From JAVSMW01 sp032027005 (lineage in GTDB: Bacteria > Bacillota > Thermincolia > Thermincolales > UBA2595): a stretch of 64,000 nucleotides of DNA. Numbering within the stretch: position 1 is the first letter of the stretch; every line of letters starts with the position of its first letter. Positions 8,800 through 17,694 of this stretch are shown piece after piece. A program made the position numbers and the translations under genes. The notes under the pieces were generated by a model, which saw only the letters and a program-made list of their open reading frames with translations, did not search any database and was not told where the DNA came from. Location: positions 62,001-126,000 of the forward strand of contig JAVSMW010000010.1 of NCBI GenBank assembly GCA_032027005.1, read 5' to 3'.

Positions 8800-9972
8800 T
8801 TAAAACTCGACGCGACCGACTTTTTCTTTGATCCGGTTAATGGCTTCCTGAAGCCTATCCTTCTCTACAGTCAGGGCAATTCTGAAGTATCCTTCGCCAT
8901 ATTGGCCGTAACCGTTGCCAGGAGTGATTACAACTCCGGTCTTTTCAAAGACAAACTCGGCAAAAGACATGGAGGTGTAGCCCTTAGGCACCGGAATCCA
9001 GAGATAAATGGTGGCCTTTGGCCTTGCTATGTTCCAGCCGAGGCTGTTTAGACCATCAACAACAATATCTGCTCTCTCTTTGTAGACCTGGCTCATTTCA
9101 AAAGTACAGTCCTGCGGGCCGGTTAAGGCAGCAGCTCCGGCATACTGGACGGCCTGGAAGGCACCTGAGTCAATATTGGATTTAAGCCTTCCCAGGGCTT
9201 CAATCACCTTTGAGTTTCCTACGGCCCAGGCAATCCGCCAGCCGGTCATGTTGTACGGCTTGGAACAGGAACCGAACTCGATGCCGACATCTTTGGCCCC
9301 CGGGTATTCCAAAAAGCTGGGCGGACGGTAACCGTCCCAGGCAAGATCCTGATAAGCCGCATCATGGCAGACCAGAATGTTGTACTCTTTAGCAAAGGCT
9401 ATTAATTTTTTGTAAAAATCGTCATTAGCAATGGCCCCTGTCGGGTTATTCGGATAGTTGACAAACATCAGTTTGGCTTTCTTGGCAACATCTGCCGGAA
9501 TTGCATCCAAGTCGGGCAAAAAGCCGTTCTCAGCCGTTAGCGGCATAGTGTAAGGCTCCGCCCCGGCCAACAAAGCACCGGTACCGTAAACGGGATATCC
9601 GGGGTCCGGGATCAGGGCTACATCACCGGGATCAAGGTAACAGAAGGAAATATGGGCAATCCCTTCCTTAGAACCAATCAGTGTAACAGCTTCGGTCCTG
9701 GGGTCAAGTTCCACACCAAACCGGTTTTTGTAGTAATGAGCCACAGCCTCCCGGAAGGTGAGCATCCCTACTGAGGAGGGATAACGGTGGTTTACATTGT
9801 TGTGTGCCTGTTCGCACAACCGGGTGATAATATGCTCAGGTGTAGACCGGTCTGGGTCGCCGATGCCCAGGCTGATTACATCAACACCTTCAGCTTTTGC
9901 ATTTTCAATCGTTTTTTCAATTCTGGCAAACAAATAGGGGGGTAACTGCTGAATTCTTTTAGCCTCTTCCAC
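8800..9972 (-). CDS. dapL: LL-diaminopimelate aminotransferase
   Basis: PLP enzyme that converts tetrahydrodipicolinate directly to LL-diaminopimelate in lysine and peptidoglycan synthesis, bypassing the acylated intermediates. The 390-residue class I/II aminotransferase shows SLGIGDPDRSTPEHI near the N-terminus, NYPNNPTGA, and the PLP-lysine motif GSCSKPYNMTGWRI. The preceding dapF gene, whose product acts next, makes DapL a better call than a generic aspartate aminotransferase. dapF ends about 50 nt after the dapL start side, and both read in the same direction. DapL is characteristic of Peptococcaceae-type Clostridia. Confidence 0.93.
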   Translation of the reverse strand: MEEAKRIQQLPPYLFARIEKTIENAKAEGVDVISLGIGDPDRSTPEHIITRLCEQAHNNVNHRYPSSVGMLTFREAVAHYYKNRFGVELDPRTEAVTLIGSKEGIAHISFCYLDPGDVALIPDPGYPVYGTGALLAGAEPYTMPLTAENGFLPDLDAIPADVAKKAKLMFVNYPNNPTGAIANDDFYKKLIAFAKEYNILVCHDAAYQDLAWDGYRPPSFLEYPGAKDVGIEFGSCSKPYNMTGWRIAWAVGNSKVIEALGRLKSNIDSGAFQAVQYAGAAALTGPQDCTFEMSQVYKERADIVVDGLNSLGWNIARPKATIYLWIPVPKGYTSMSFAEFVFEKTGVVITPGNGYGQYGEGYFRIALTVEKDRLQEAINRIKEKVGRVEF

Positions 9973-10023
9973 TTTAGAACCTCCTTGGTTTATATAAAAA
10001 CATAACTTGTTTTTGCTCTTTAG

Positions 10024-10857
10024 TTATATCTCGATTTCACCGGAAAAAACATATTGGCCCGGACCCGTCATATAAACGTGATTGTTCTCAGCCCACTCAA
10101 TAAACAGATCACCGCCGGCCAAATGTACAGTAATTGCTCTATTGGTCAAACCGTTAAGCACACAGGCCACAGCCGTTGCACAGGCACCTGTCCCGCAGGC
10201 CAGGGTTTCGCCCGCACCTCTTTCCCAAACCCGCATATTAACTTCATCCTTATTTAGGACATGAATGAATTCAACATTGGTTTTGCGGGGAAAAAGAGGA
10301 TGGGCCTCAAGCTGGGGGCCAATGTCATGAATAGGTACTTCGTTAACGTTGGGTACAAATGTGATACAGTGGGGATTCCCCATAGAAACACAGGTGACTT
10401 TGTATGTATTCCCGTCAACCTTTATAGCTTCGTCAACCACCTGTCCCGGCGGCCCCTCCATGGGAATCAAGCTGCGCTCAAGACGTGGTTCACCCATATC
10501 TACCCTGATATTGAGCGTTTTATCCGCGGAAAATATCAATTCGGGGACTATTATGCCTGCCAGTGTTTCTATAGTAATGGTTTGTTTTGAGACTATATCG
10601 TGATCATATACATACCTGGCAAAACATCTGATTACATTGCCGCACATTTCCGGTTCGCTGCCGTCAGGGTTAAATATTCTCATTCTTATATCGGCAGCTT
10701 GGGATGGAAGGACAACCACTAAGCCATCTGCTCCGACACCGAAATGGCGGTCACACAGTTTTTGAGACAGCTCACCCAGATTTTCCGGGAGTTTTTCCTT
10801 TAAACCGTCAACGAGAACAAAATCATTGCCCAATCCCTGCATCTTAGTAAACTTCAT
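10024..10857 (-). CDS. dapF: Diaminopimelate epimerase
   Basis: Interconverts LL- and meso-diaminopimelate by a cofactor-free two-cysteine mechanism. The protein starts MKFTKMQGLGNDFVLVDG. The first catalytic cysteine is in GSEPEMCGNVIRCFARY and the second in ERGAGETLACGTGACATAV. I place the start at the ATG 10855-10857, preceded by GGGAGGTGG; a longer frame to 10911 would add a hydrophobic 18-residue tail not found in the family. At 277 residues it has the usual length. It is transcribed upstream of dapL, and a hairpin with a T-run lies in the leader. Confidence 0.95.
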   Translation of the reverse strand: MKFTKMQGLGNDFVLVDGLKEKLPENLGELSQKLCDRHFGVGADGLVVVLPSQAADIRMRIFNPDGSEPEMCGNVIRCFARYVYDHDIVSKQTITIETLAGIIVPELIFSADKTLNIRVDMGEPRLERSLIPMEGPPGQVVDEAIKVDGNTYKVTCVSMGNPHCITFVPNVNEVPIHDIGPQLEAHPLFPRKTNVEFIHVLNKDEVNMRVWERGAGETLACGTGACATAVACVLNGLTNRAITVHLAGGDLFIEWAENNHVYMTGPGQYVFSGEIEI

Positions 10858-10917
10858 ACTTTTCCACCTCCCAGAGCCATACTGTAAGAATACCAGAAGC
10901 AAAAGAAGCACCTTAAA

Positions 10918-10950
10918 CTCAACAAAAAATGCGGCTAATCCGCATTTTGT
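10918..10950 (-). terminator. Hairpin with T-run upstream of dapF (leader terminator or attenuator)
   Basis: On the minus strand AACAAAATGCGG pairs with CCGCATTTTTTGTT around a 5-nt loop, giving a terminator-like structure about 60 nt before the dapF start and in the same direction. It could terminate an upstream transcript or attenuate dapF. It could also act weakly on the plus strand. No known riboswitch aptamer was recognised near it. Confidence 0.5.
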
Positions 10951-11132
10951 TCCTATTTATTAATCTTATACCATCTTTTTTTGAAATGCAACCAGCAACG
11001 GCTGTGTATACAATATATATTACAAGATGTCATAAATTGAGAAAAGAGGAAAGAGGTCTGTAGCAGGAGAATTCCCAGGTAGCACGAATAATGATTTTTA
11101 ATCATTTAATCTTTAAAAAGTTGGTGAGTTCG

Positions 11133-11822
11133 ATGCAGCACCATTTGTTGTGTTTAAAAGAGCTGCAGTTATTTCAGGGGCTGAGCGAAGCTGAGTTTAA
11201 CGGGGTATGTCCCGGAAAAATAAACAAAGCTGTGGCTAAAGGACAGTTTTTATTCCGCCAGGGTGATATCAACCAAACCGTCTATTTGGTAAAATCGGGC
11301 AAATTTAAACTCATTCAAAATACGGAGGACGGCAGAGAAGTAATTATATGCATTGTCGGTCCCGGTGAAGTCCTCGGAGAAACGGCGTTATTTCAGGAAC
11401 AAGGCCTGGCCTTCAGCGCAGTTGCCATTGACAATGCAAGATTATGCTGCTTCGACAGGCGAAACCTTGAACTTATGATTGAGAACAACCCTAGTTTTGC
11501 CGTAAAAATAATAAGTCATTTAGCCCAAAAGTTGAATAATACCATCCAACAGGTTAGTGAGTCTGCGGGGGCTTCAGTCAAAGATAAGCTGATGAAGCTG
11601 CTTGTCAAGCTAGCTAACGAACACGGAAAAACATCTGCAGAAATGACAATTATCGAATTACACCTCACCCAGCAGGAAATAGGCAATATGCTTGGTGCTT
11701 CCCGGGTCAAGGTAGCCCAAATCCTCAGAGAATTTAGGGAGGCCGGAATCATCGGTAAAAAAGGCAAGTACTATACGGTAAAAACTGATTTTTGCATTCA
11801 ACACTTCAACATCGCAGATTAA
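11133..11822 (+). CDS. Crp/Fnr family transcription regulator
   Basis: A 229-residue regulator. The N-terminal half is a cyclic-nucleotide-binding-type beta roll (GQFLFRQGDINQTVYLVKSGKFKL, then GPGEVLGETALF). The C-terminal half is a winged helix (LTQQEIGNMLGASRVKVAQILREFREAGII), with recognition helix about TQQEIGNMLGASRVKVAQIL. There is no N-terminal cysteine cluster of the FNR iron-sulfur type, so the effector is unknown. I chose the ATG at 11133, with GGTGAG upstream, over an upstream ATG lacking a ribosome-binding site. It is divergent from dapF. The next gene may be its target or partner. Confidence 0.9.
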   Translation: MQHHLLCLKELQLFQGLSEAEFNGVCPGKINKAVAKGQFLFRQGDINQTVYLVKSGKFKLIQNTEDGREVIICIVGPGEVLGETALFQEQGLAFSAVAIDNARLCCFDRRNLELMIENNPSFAVKIISHLAQKLNNTIQQVSESAGASVKDKLMKLLVKLANEHGKTSAEMTIIELHLTQQEIGNMLGASRVKVAQILREFREAGIIGKKGKYYTVKTDFCIQHFNIAD

Positions 11823-11969
11823 GCTTTTTATTTTAAAGTGTAAATAAATTTACAGCGCTTAGATTCCTCTTCATATAAAATTTAACCACGGGAGGTGAAC
11901 AAGCCGTTTTATCACCAGTTAACGTTTACACATGAACAGATAAAATTAATTTTTGGAGGGATTCGTATT

Positions 11970-12356
11970 ATGGCAAAATTAACAGATGAAATGAAGACAT
12001 TAATCAGTGAAGTCAGGCTGGGTATTGCAGCCACTGCTGACAAGAGCGGCATGCCAAATGCTTCATTTAAAGGCTCAGTACAGGTGCTGGATGATGAACA
12101 CCTGATCTTTGCAGACATTATGTCACCTAAGACCAGGAAAAACCTGATGGAAAACAATAAAATCTGCATTCTTGTCGGAGATCATAAAAAAATGGTTGGC
12201 TACCAGTTCAAAGGGGAAGCTGAGCTAATCAATGAAGGTGAGCTTTACGATAAGGTTTGTGCCGGTGTGGCCGCTATGAAAATGAACCTGCCCAAACCCG
12301 CATATGTAGTCAAAATTAAAATTGACGAAATCTGCGGAGCCCCTGCAGCCAGGTAA
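11970..12356 (+). CDS. Pyridoxamine 5'-phosphate oxidase-like flavin-binding protein
   Basis: A 128-residue single-domain protein of the split-barrel, FMN-binding class. Visible features are the N-terminal helix followed by GIAATADKSGMPNASFKGS, LIFADIMSPKTRKNL and VGYQFKGEAELI. Such short proteins (often annotated as pyridoxamine 5'-phosphate oxidase-related) are usually not true PdxH enzymes; many bind FMN or haem and act on unknown substrates. The start at 11970 has GGAGGG 9 nt upstream; an earlier in-frame ATG at 11895 lacks one in position. It follows the Crp/Fnr gene by about 150 nt on the same strand. Confidence 0.8.
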   Translation: MAKLTDEMKTLISEVRLGIAATADKSGMPNASFKGSVQVLDDEHLIFADIMSPKTRKNLMENNKICILVGDHKKMVGYQFKGEAELINEGELYDKVCAGVAAMKMNLPKPAYVVKIKIDEICGAPAAR

Positions 12357-12383
12357 GTTTTAATTTTAAATAAAAGAACCTTA

Positions 12384-12410
12384 CCACAGAGGGCACAGAG
12401 ACACAGAGAC
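12384..12410. repeat. CACAGAG-type dispersed short repeat, copy 1
   Basis: The sequence contains CACAGAG three times in 27 bp. Related stretches occur at 40300-40329 and 42553-42590 between genes. All three lie just downstream of genes and carry no ORF. Confidence 0.55.
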
Positions 12411-12452
12411 AATTCAGGGTCTTAAGGGATAAGGAACTTATAATTGTACATC

Positions 12453-12505
12453 AACTCAAGGCTAGTAACTATTTTTATTAATGGTTAATAACCTTGAGTT
12501 TTTTA
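12453..12505 (+). terminator. Intrinsic terminator after the flavin-binding protein
   Basis: AACTCAAGG pairs perfectly with CCTTGAGTT, with an AT-rich 30-nt apical part, and is followed by TTTTAGTTTTG. Confidence 0.75.
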
Positions 12506-12586
12506 GTTTTGTTTTTCATGCAATTTGACGGGGTCTCCGGGTGGATATATACTAAGATAAAGTGGCTAGTTAGCCTTACTGGCCAC

Positions 12587-12658
12587 TAGTAACTCGTAAC
12601 TCATGACTCGTTACACACGACTTGCGACTCATTACTCGTGACTCGCAACTCGCGACTA
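12587..12658. repeat. Degenerate ACTCG-rich tandem repeat before the NFACT gene
   Basis: About 70 bp made of imperfect 8-10-bp units variants of (T/G)ACTCGT and (A)ACTCG, for example AACTCGTAACTC and ACTCGTGACTCGCAACTCG. It fills most of the gap between the terminator at 12505 and the ribosome-binding site of the next gene, whose promoter must lie in or before it. Confidence 0.6.
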
Positions 12659-12676
12659 TTTAAAAGGAGCATCATA

Positions 12677-14425
12677 ATGGCATTCGATGGATTAGTTATG
12701 GCGGCCGTTAAGGCAGAGCTGCAGGAAAAGCTCACCGGCGGCCGGATTGAAAAAATATATCAGCCCCTGGCTGGTGAAATAACTATCCTGGTGCATAAAA
12801 ACAGGGATAAATTCCGTCTCCTGATTTCCGCCGACGCCAGAGATGCCCGGGTCCATCTGACTTCCACCGTTAAGGAGAATCCCCTCACCCCTCCGATGTT
12901 CTGTATGGTCCTGCGCAAGCACATAGAAGGCGGCAGAATCACCTCCATTGAACAAGCAGGACTCGAACGGGTATTAATGATAAAAGTTGAAGCCATGGAT
13001 GAATTGGGCAGGATGGCGGAAAAATGCCTGGTTTGTGAAGTCATGGGTAAACACAGCAACATTATTCTGATTGAGTCGGGAACTCAGGCCATCCTGGACG
13101 GAATCAGGCGTTATTCTTATGGCACCAGCCGGCATCGAGAAGTGCTGCCCGGCCGCAGGTACGTTCCGCCACCGGAAACAGGCAAGCTCAGTCCCCCGGA
13201 TGTTGATGAGGATACCTTCCGTCAAGCTGTTTGGGCCCCCGAGGAAGATTGGCCGGTAGAACGACTGCTTTTGCATAAGTTCGAAGGCTTCAGCCCCCAA
13301 ACCTGCCGGGAAATTGCCGCCAGTGCCGGGATAAACCCGGAGCGGAGCAGTCAGGACCTTGGGGAACTTGATTTACAGCGCTTATGGACCGCTTTTCATC
13401 AGATTTCAGAGTGTGTACATATCGGCAGGTTTTCCCCGGTTCTCTGCTTTGATGCCAAAGGCCCGGCAGCTTTTTCCGCTGTCAGGCTGTCCCACTTTGC
13501 TGATTTTACCTGCAAAACAGGAACCATGAATGACATCCTTGATGAATTTTTCTCTACCAGGGCAAGACAGGAACAGCTCAGCCGGGCGGCGGCAGAGTTA
13601 TTAAAAGTTATTAAAAATGAAATGAAAAAGGTGCAGAAGAAAATTTCCATCCACCAGGATGTGCTCCGCAAATCCGGGGATTCCGAAAAACTTAAAATCA
13701 CCGGGGAACTAATCACAGCAAATATTTACCAGATTCCAGCCAGAGCTCATGCAGTAGATTTAATTAACTACTATGACCCGGAAGCTAAAACAATTTCTGT
13801 GGAACTTGACCCCCAGCTGACGGCTGCCGAAAATGCCCAGGCCTATTTTAAAAGATATACCAAAGCCCGCAGCGGACAAGCAGTGGCCAAAACCTATCTG
13901 GCCGAGGCAGCCGGCGAATTAGCCTATCTGGAGTCGGTAATGGTTAGTATAGAACAGGCTGAAAAGCCAGCCGACTTGGTCGAGATAAGGGCTGAGCTGA
14001 TTAAGGAAGGATATCTTAAACCTCCCCTGGAACCAAAAAAAGGCCGCAAAACAGAAACCTCTCCAGAACCGGAGCCGATTAAATTTGATATGGAGGGAGG
14101 TTTTCAGGCTCTGGTCGGACGCAATAACAGGCAAAATGATTACTTGACTTTGAAACTCGCCCTGCCGGATGACTTGTGGTTTCATGTTAAAGATATACCC
14201 GGTTCCCATGTGATTGTGAAAAATCCTCTGAAAGCCGTTATCCCTGATCCCGTTATTGAGCAGGCTGCTCAACTTGCCGCCTTTTTTTCGAAGGCCAGGC
14301 AGTCAACCAAGGCCCCGGTGGATTACACCCTGCGCAAGCATGTGCGTAAACCAAAGGGGACCAAGCCGGGGATGGTGATATATGAGAATCAGAAAACAGT
14401 GTATGTGGAACCGAAAAGCCCTTGA
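12677..14425 (+). CDS. rqcH: NFACT family protein (RqcH / FbpA-like)
   Basis: A 582-residue protein with the NFACT-N domain (AFDGLVMAAVKAELQEKLTGGRIEKIYQP...), a central coiled coil (about residues 290-440, rich in Lys/Glu) and the C-terminal NFACT-R domain (LVGRNNRQNDYLTLKLALPDDLWFHVKDIPGSHVI). Bacterial RqcH binds obstructed large ribosomal subunits and adds C-terminal alanine tails to stalled chains; older annotation calls it a fibronectin-binding protein. The start at 12677 is set by GGAG 7 nt upstream. A terminator hairpin overlaps the stop codon. It is in a single-gene unit. Confidence 0.92.
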   Translation: MAFDGLVMAAVKAELQEKLTGGRIEKIYQPLAGEITILVHKNRDKFRLLISADARDARVHLTSTVKENPLTPPMFCMVLRKHIEGGRITSIEQAGLERVLMIKVEAMDELGRMAEKCLVCEVMGKHSNIILIESGTQAILDGIRRYSYGTSRHREVLPGRRYVPPPETGKLSPPDVDEDTFRQAVWAPEEDWPVERLLLHKFEGFSPQTCREIAASAGINPERSSQDLGELDLQRLWTAFHQISECVHIGRFSPVLCFDAKGPAAFSAVRLSHFADFTCKTGTMNDILDEFFSTRARQEQLSRAAAELLKVIKNEMKKVQKKISIHQDVLRKSGDSEKLKITGELITANIYQIPARAHAVDLINYYDPEAKTISVELDPQLTAAENAQAYFKRYTKARSGQAVAKTYLAEAAGELAYLESVMVSIEQAEKPADLVEIRAELIKEGYLKPPLEPKKGRKTETSPEPEPIKFDMEGGFQALVGRNNRQNDYLTLKLALPDDLWFHVKDIPGSHVIVKNPLKAVIPDPVIEQAAQLAAFFSKARQSTKAPVDYTLRKHVRKPKGTKPGMVIYENQKTVYVEPKSP

Positions 14426-14438
14426 GCCGGGGCTTTTG
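14414..14438 (+). terminator. Intrinsic terminator overlapping the rqcH stop
   Basis: AAAAGCCC-8 nt-GGGCTTTT followed by a T-rich stretch. The TGA stop codon lies in the loop. Confidence 0.75.
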
Positions 14439-14527
14439 TTGTTGTTAATATTTTATTGTTTTTGCTTTACTTTTTGATATAGTATGACATAATATAAAAG
14501 TAAAGAATTATTAAGGAGGCGGTCACA

Positions 14528-14770
14528 ATGTCGCTTGCTAAAGTATCAGAAAAGGGTCAACTTACCTTACCTAAAGAGATCAGGCAGAAATATAATATTA
14601 ACAAAGCGAGCTATGTACGAATCATTCCGTTGGAAGATGGCGTTAAACTGGTTCCCACTAATCAGGGGGGAATATCCTCTTTGCGGGGTGTTGTAAAGGT
14701 TGATGGGGAACAAGACTTCAGAGTTATACGCAATCAGGTAATGGAGGCCCGTCATCGTGAGAACCATTGA
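14528..14770 (+). CDS. AbrB/SpoVT-domain antitoxin
   Basis: An 80-residue protein whose first 45 residues are a swapped-hairpin AbrB DNA-binding domain (AKVSEKGQLTLPKEIRQKYNI ... YVRIIPLEDGVKLVP). The C-terminal tail would wrap the toxin. Antitoxins of this type neutralise a PIN-domain ribonuclease and repress their own promoter. The PIN toxin gene starts inside the last 14 nt of this gene, which indicates translational coupling. A good ribosome-binding site (AAGGAGG) precedes the ATG. Confidence 0.88.
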   Translation: MSLAKVSEKGQLTLPKEIRQKYNINKASYVRIIPLEDGVKLVPTNQGGISSLRGVVKVDGEQDFRVIRNQVMEARHRENH

Positions 14771-15158
14771 CGCTAATATTATCCTGAGATATTTGACGAA
14801 CGATGTTCCAGACCAGGCAATGCGAGCCGAGAAATTGCTTAAAAGGATTGATGAAGGAACCGAAAATGTATTTTTACCTGATATTATTCTGGCGGATATA
14901 ATATGGATTCTTGAAGGGTATTACAAGCAAACAAAAGAAAATATTCGAGAATGGATCACTGCAATATTAAGTTTACAAGGGTTGGCATTTTCCGATAAAG
15001 ATATGGCATTGGAAGCTTTGGATATTTATGTGGATAAAAAAACAGATTGGTCGGATGCGTTTACGGCTAGTCAAATGCTACAACGCGAGATCACCGAGAT
15101 ATACTCATTTGATAAGCATTTTGACAGAATTGATGGTATCGCCAGAATAGAGCTATGA
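14757..15158 (+). CDS. PIN-domain toxin (VapC-like ribonuclease)
   Basis: A 133-residue PIN-domain protein. Acidic metal-binding residues are visible: Asp in TIDANIILRYL near the N-terminus, a Glu in LADIIWILEGYY, and Asp residues in KTDWSDAFTA near the C-terminus with a final SFDKHFDRI motif. PIN toxins cleave RNA with Mg2+ and are held inactive by the antitoxin. It starts with GTG at 14757, 9 nt after a GGAGG inside the antitoxin gene. A clear terminator follows at 15189. Confidence 0.9.
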   Translation: MRTIDANIILRYLTNDVPDQAMRAEKLLKRIDEGTENVFLPDIILADIIWILEGYYKQTKENIREWITAILSLQGLAFSDKDMALEALDIYVDKKTDWSDAFTASQMLQREITEIYSFDKHFDRIDGIARIEL

Positions 15159-15188
15159 AAAGAAGTGAGTAACTGTTTGGCAGTCTCA

Positions 15189-15212
15189 AGAGGGGGAAAT
15201 CCCCCTCTTTTT
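15189..15212 (+). terminator. Intrinsic terminator of the toxin-antitoxin operon
   Basis: AGAGGGGG-AAAT-CCCCCTCT is a perfect 8-bp stem with a 4-nt loop, followed by TTTTATT. Confidence 0.92.
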
Positions 15213-15353
15213 ATTATTAAATTATAAATATATGGTTAAATCCTGGAGGGTTGTCGAATATGGATTCTAAGTCTTTGTAATTTTGATTTTACGCGTGATG
15301 GCGGATTATTCCATTTACAACAGTTTGCTGAGACACACCCCATATTTGTTATA

Positions 15354-15404
15354 GCAAAAAAAGCTGCCTCATAACGAACTTTTTAGTCGTTGTGCAACAG
15401 CCAC
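15354..15404 (-). terminator. Probable terminator of the pyr operon
   Basis: On the minus strand GCTG ... CAGC encloses an inner AACGAC/GTTCGTT stem and runs into TTTTTTGC. It is about 40 nt beyond the pyrE stop. The stem is imperfect. Confidence 0.55.
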
Positions 15405-15445
15405 TTTGATACAATCTTACAGTTATTGGTTCTCTCAGAAGATAA

Positions 15446-16021
15446 CTACACCTGCCTGCTCCCCGGCTTGACCACCGGCACTCCTGCTTTACACAAAGGG
15501 CACTCATCCGGATCATATGAGACAATCTCCATGCTCAGGATAGCCTCAGTTTTCACCCCAAAGTCCACCTTGCCGTTACTGCGGTCAACCAGCACACCCA
15601 CACCAACTACCTCGCCGCCTTGAGCCCGGACAACATCGATGACTTCTTTCACAGAACCGCCGGTTGTGACAACATCTTCCGTGACCAGGACTTTCTGTCC
15701 GGGTTCAATTACAAAGCCCCGTCTTAAGGTCATTACACCCTGATCCCTTTCGGTAAAAAAAGCTTTCACGCCCAAAGCGCGGCCAACCTCATAGGCGACA
15801 ATAATTCCGCCCATGGCCGGGCCAACTACCAGGTCTATTTGAGTCCCGGCGAATTTTTTGGCCAGGTCGGCGCATAGCTCAGATGCATACTCCGGATATT
15901 GCAGCACCTGGGCACACTGCATGTATTGATTGCTGTGCCGGCCTGAAGTTAAACGAAAATGTCCGGTCAACAGCGCATTTGATTTAGTAAAAATCTGAAT
16001 GGCTTGCTCTTTAGTTAACAC
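15446..16021 (-). CDS. pyrE: Orotate phosphoribosyltransferase
   Basis: Joins orotate to PRPP to give orotidine 5'-monophosphate. The 191-residue protein has HFRLTSGRHSNQYMQCA at the N-terminus and the PRPP-binding loop VLVTEDVVTTGGSV. The C-terminus carries ECPLCKAG, a two-cysteine motif common in the clostridial form. The start is GTG, with GGAGG 9 nt upstream. The gene overlaps the pyrF stop by 11 nt, which implies coupling. It is the last gene of the pyr operon. Confidence 0.95.
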   Translation of the reverse strand: MLTKEQAIQIFTKSNALLTGHFRLTSGRHSNQYMQCAQVLQYPEYASELCADLAKKFAGTQIDLVVGPAMGGIIVAYEVGRALGVKAFFTERDQGVMTLRRGFVIEPGQKVLVTEDVVTTGGSVKEVIDVVRAQGGEVVGVGVLVDRSNGKVDFGVKTEAILSMEIVSYDPDECPLCKAGVPVVKPGSRQV

Positions 16022-16745
16022 TTAAACCTTCCTCCATCTCTTCCACAATTCTTTGGGCAGCCTCAACCGGGTCAGCAGCCCCTGTGATGGGACGGCCTAC
16101 TACCAGGTAGCTGGCCCCGGCCTCTACGGCTTCCCTGGGGGTCATTACCCGTTTCTGGTCATTAACCGCCGCCCAGGCTGGACGGACACCGGGTGTTACG
16201 ATTAAAAAATCACTGCCGCAGGCAGCCCTGATAGCCCTGATTTCCTGTGGCGAAGCAACAACTCCATTAAGTCCTGATTCTTTGGCCAGTTTTGCCCAGC
16301 AGACAACCTGTTCTTCCACACTCCGAGCCACTCCCATTTCATTTTCCAGGATAGCCTGATTGATGCTTGTTAAAACGGTCACTCCAATGACCAAGGGCAG
16401 TGGCATGCCTGCACCGACGGCTTCCTGCCTGGTCATTTGCACAGCCTTTGTCATCATTTCCGAACCACCGGCAGAATGTACATTAAACATAAAAACCCTC
16501 TGCCTGGTCAGGACAGCCGAGGCCTGGCCAACAGTATTGGGAATATCATGGAGCTTCAGATCCAGGAAGACCTTACCCCCAGCATCTTGAATCCTCCTCA
16601 CAACATCAGGTCCTTCACTGTTAAACAACTGCATTCCTACCTTAAAAACACCGACATGGTCCTGCAGGCGTTGAACCAGGCCCAAAGCCTCTTCAATACT
16701 GTCCACATCTAGTGCTACAATCAGCCTATCTTTAGCCGGTAACAT
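16011..16745 (-). CDS. pyrF: Orotidine 5'-phosphate decarboxylase
   Basis: Last step of UMP synthesis, decarboxylating OMP. The catalytic DxKxxD-type motif is visible as FLDLKLHDIPNTV, and phosphate-binding residues in VVGRPITGAADP. About 244 residues, normal for the group I enzyme. I use the ATG at 16745 with GGAGG 11 nt upstream; a GTG four codons earlier overlaps the ribosome-binding site itself. Confidence 0.95.
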   Translation of the reverse strand: MLPAKDRLIVALDVDSIEEALGLVQRLQDHVGVFKVGMQLFNSEGPDVVRRIQDAGGKVFLDLKLHDIPNTVGQASAVLTRQRVFMFNVHSAGGSEMMTKAVQMTRQEAVGAGMPLPLVIGVTVLTSINQAILENEMGVARSVEEQVVCWAKLAKESGLNGVVASPQEIRAIRAACGSDFLIVTPGVRPAWAAVNDQKRVMTPREAVEAGASYLVVGRPITGAADPVEAAQRIVEEMEEGLSVN

Positions 16746-16782
16746 TAAGATTAACACCTCCGTAATAGTGATGAGTCTCTCC

Positions 16783-17694
16783 TCACTTCCACGCTGCTCC
16801 CACTAAATCATTTATATCTTTCACACCATATTTCTCCATATACTGTTCAATTCCTGCCAATATATCCAGAGTGGCCCGGGGGTTTACAAAATTCGCCGTC
16901 CCCACAGCCACAGCAGTTGCCCCGGCCAGGATAAATTCTATGGCATCATCAGCAGTTGTAATTCCGCCCATCCCCAGGATGGGCAGTTTGACCGCCTGGG
17001 CCACCTGCCAGACAATGCGCACAGCAACCGGCCTGATCGCCGGACCTGATAATCCACCCATCACATTTCCCAAAACAGGCTTTCTGGTATGGATATCAAT
17101 TTTCATGCCCAGCAGGGTATTGATCAGGGCCAGGGCATCCGCCCCGGCCTCGGCAACACCCCGGGCGATTTCCACAACATCAGTCACATTAGGGGAAAGC
17201 TTTGCTATCACAGGCAAGGCCGTATTGGCCTTGACTACTCTGATTACCTCAGCAGCCATGACACAGCTGGTTCCGAAGACCATACCGCCCTGCTTCACAT
17301 TTGGGCACGAAATGTTTACTTCCAGGGCATTGACACCTTTAGCCCCCGACAGCCTGCGGGTGACTTCAGCGTAATCTTCCAGTGAATTTCCTGCAATATT
17401 GACAATTACCGGTGTATCGTATTCCTTCAGAAAAGGGAGGCTTTTTTCAATAAAATGATCTACGCCCGGATTCTGCAGCCCAATACAATTCAGCATTCCG
17501 GCCGGTGTTTCGGCAATCCGGGGAGTCGGATTACCGGCCCGGGGTTCTAAGGTAGTGCCTTTGACCACAATGGCCCCGAGTTTATTAAGGTCAATATATG
17601 GTGCGTATTCAGGACCAAATCCAAATGTCCCTGACGCTGTGGTGACCGGGTTTTTCATGGCCAGCCCGCCTAAATCCACCATCAGATTAGCCAT
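16783..17694 (-). CDS. pyrD: Dihydroorotate dehydrogenase B, catalytic subunit
   Basis: FMN-containing subunit of the NAD-linked class 1B dihydroorotate dehydrogenase, forming a heterotetramer with PyrK. Motifs seen are NPVTTASGTFGFGPEY, VVKGTTLEPRAGNPTPR, LEVNISCPNVKQGG (catalytic cysteine) and GMGGITTADDAIEFI. The ATG used (17694) has GAGGTG 7 nt upstream and lies within the final codons of pyrK, so the genes overlap by 8 nt. The requirement for a partner PyrK is met by the preceding gene. Confidence 0.95.
   Translation of the reverse strand: MANLMVDLGGLAMKNPVTTASGTFGFGPEYAPYIDLNKLGAIVVKGTTLEPRAGNPTPRIAETPAGMLNCIGLQNPGVDHFIEKSLPFLKEYDTPVIVNIAGNSLEDYAEVTRRLSGAKGVNALEVNISCPNVKQGGMVFGTSCVMAAEVIRVVKANTALPVIAKLSPNVTDVVEIARGVAEAGADALALINTLLGMKIDIHTRKPVLGNVMGGLSGPAIRPVAVRIVWQVAQAVKLPILGMGGITTADDAIEFILAGATAVAVGTANFVNPRATLDILAGIEQYMEKYGVKDINDLVGAAWK

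Noticed and set aside
14528..15158. Toxin-antitoxin pair as a novel system
   Set aside because: AbrB-type antitoxin with PIN toxin in a coupled operon is a standard type II module.
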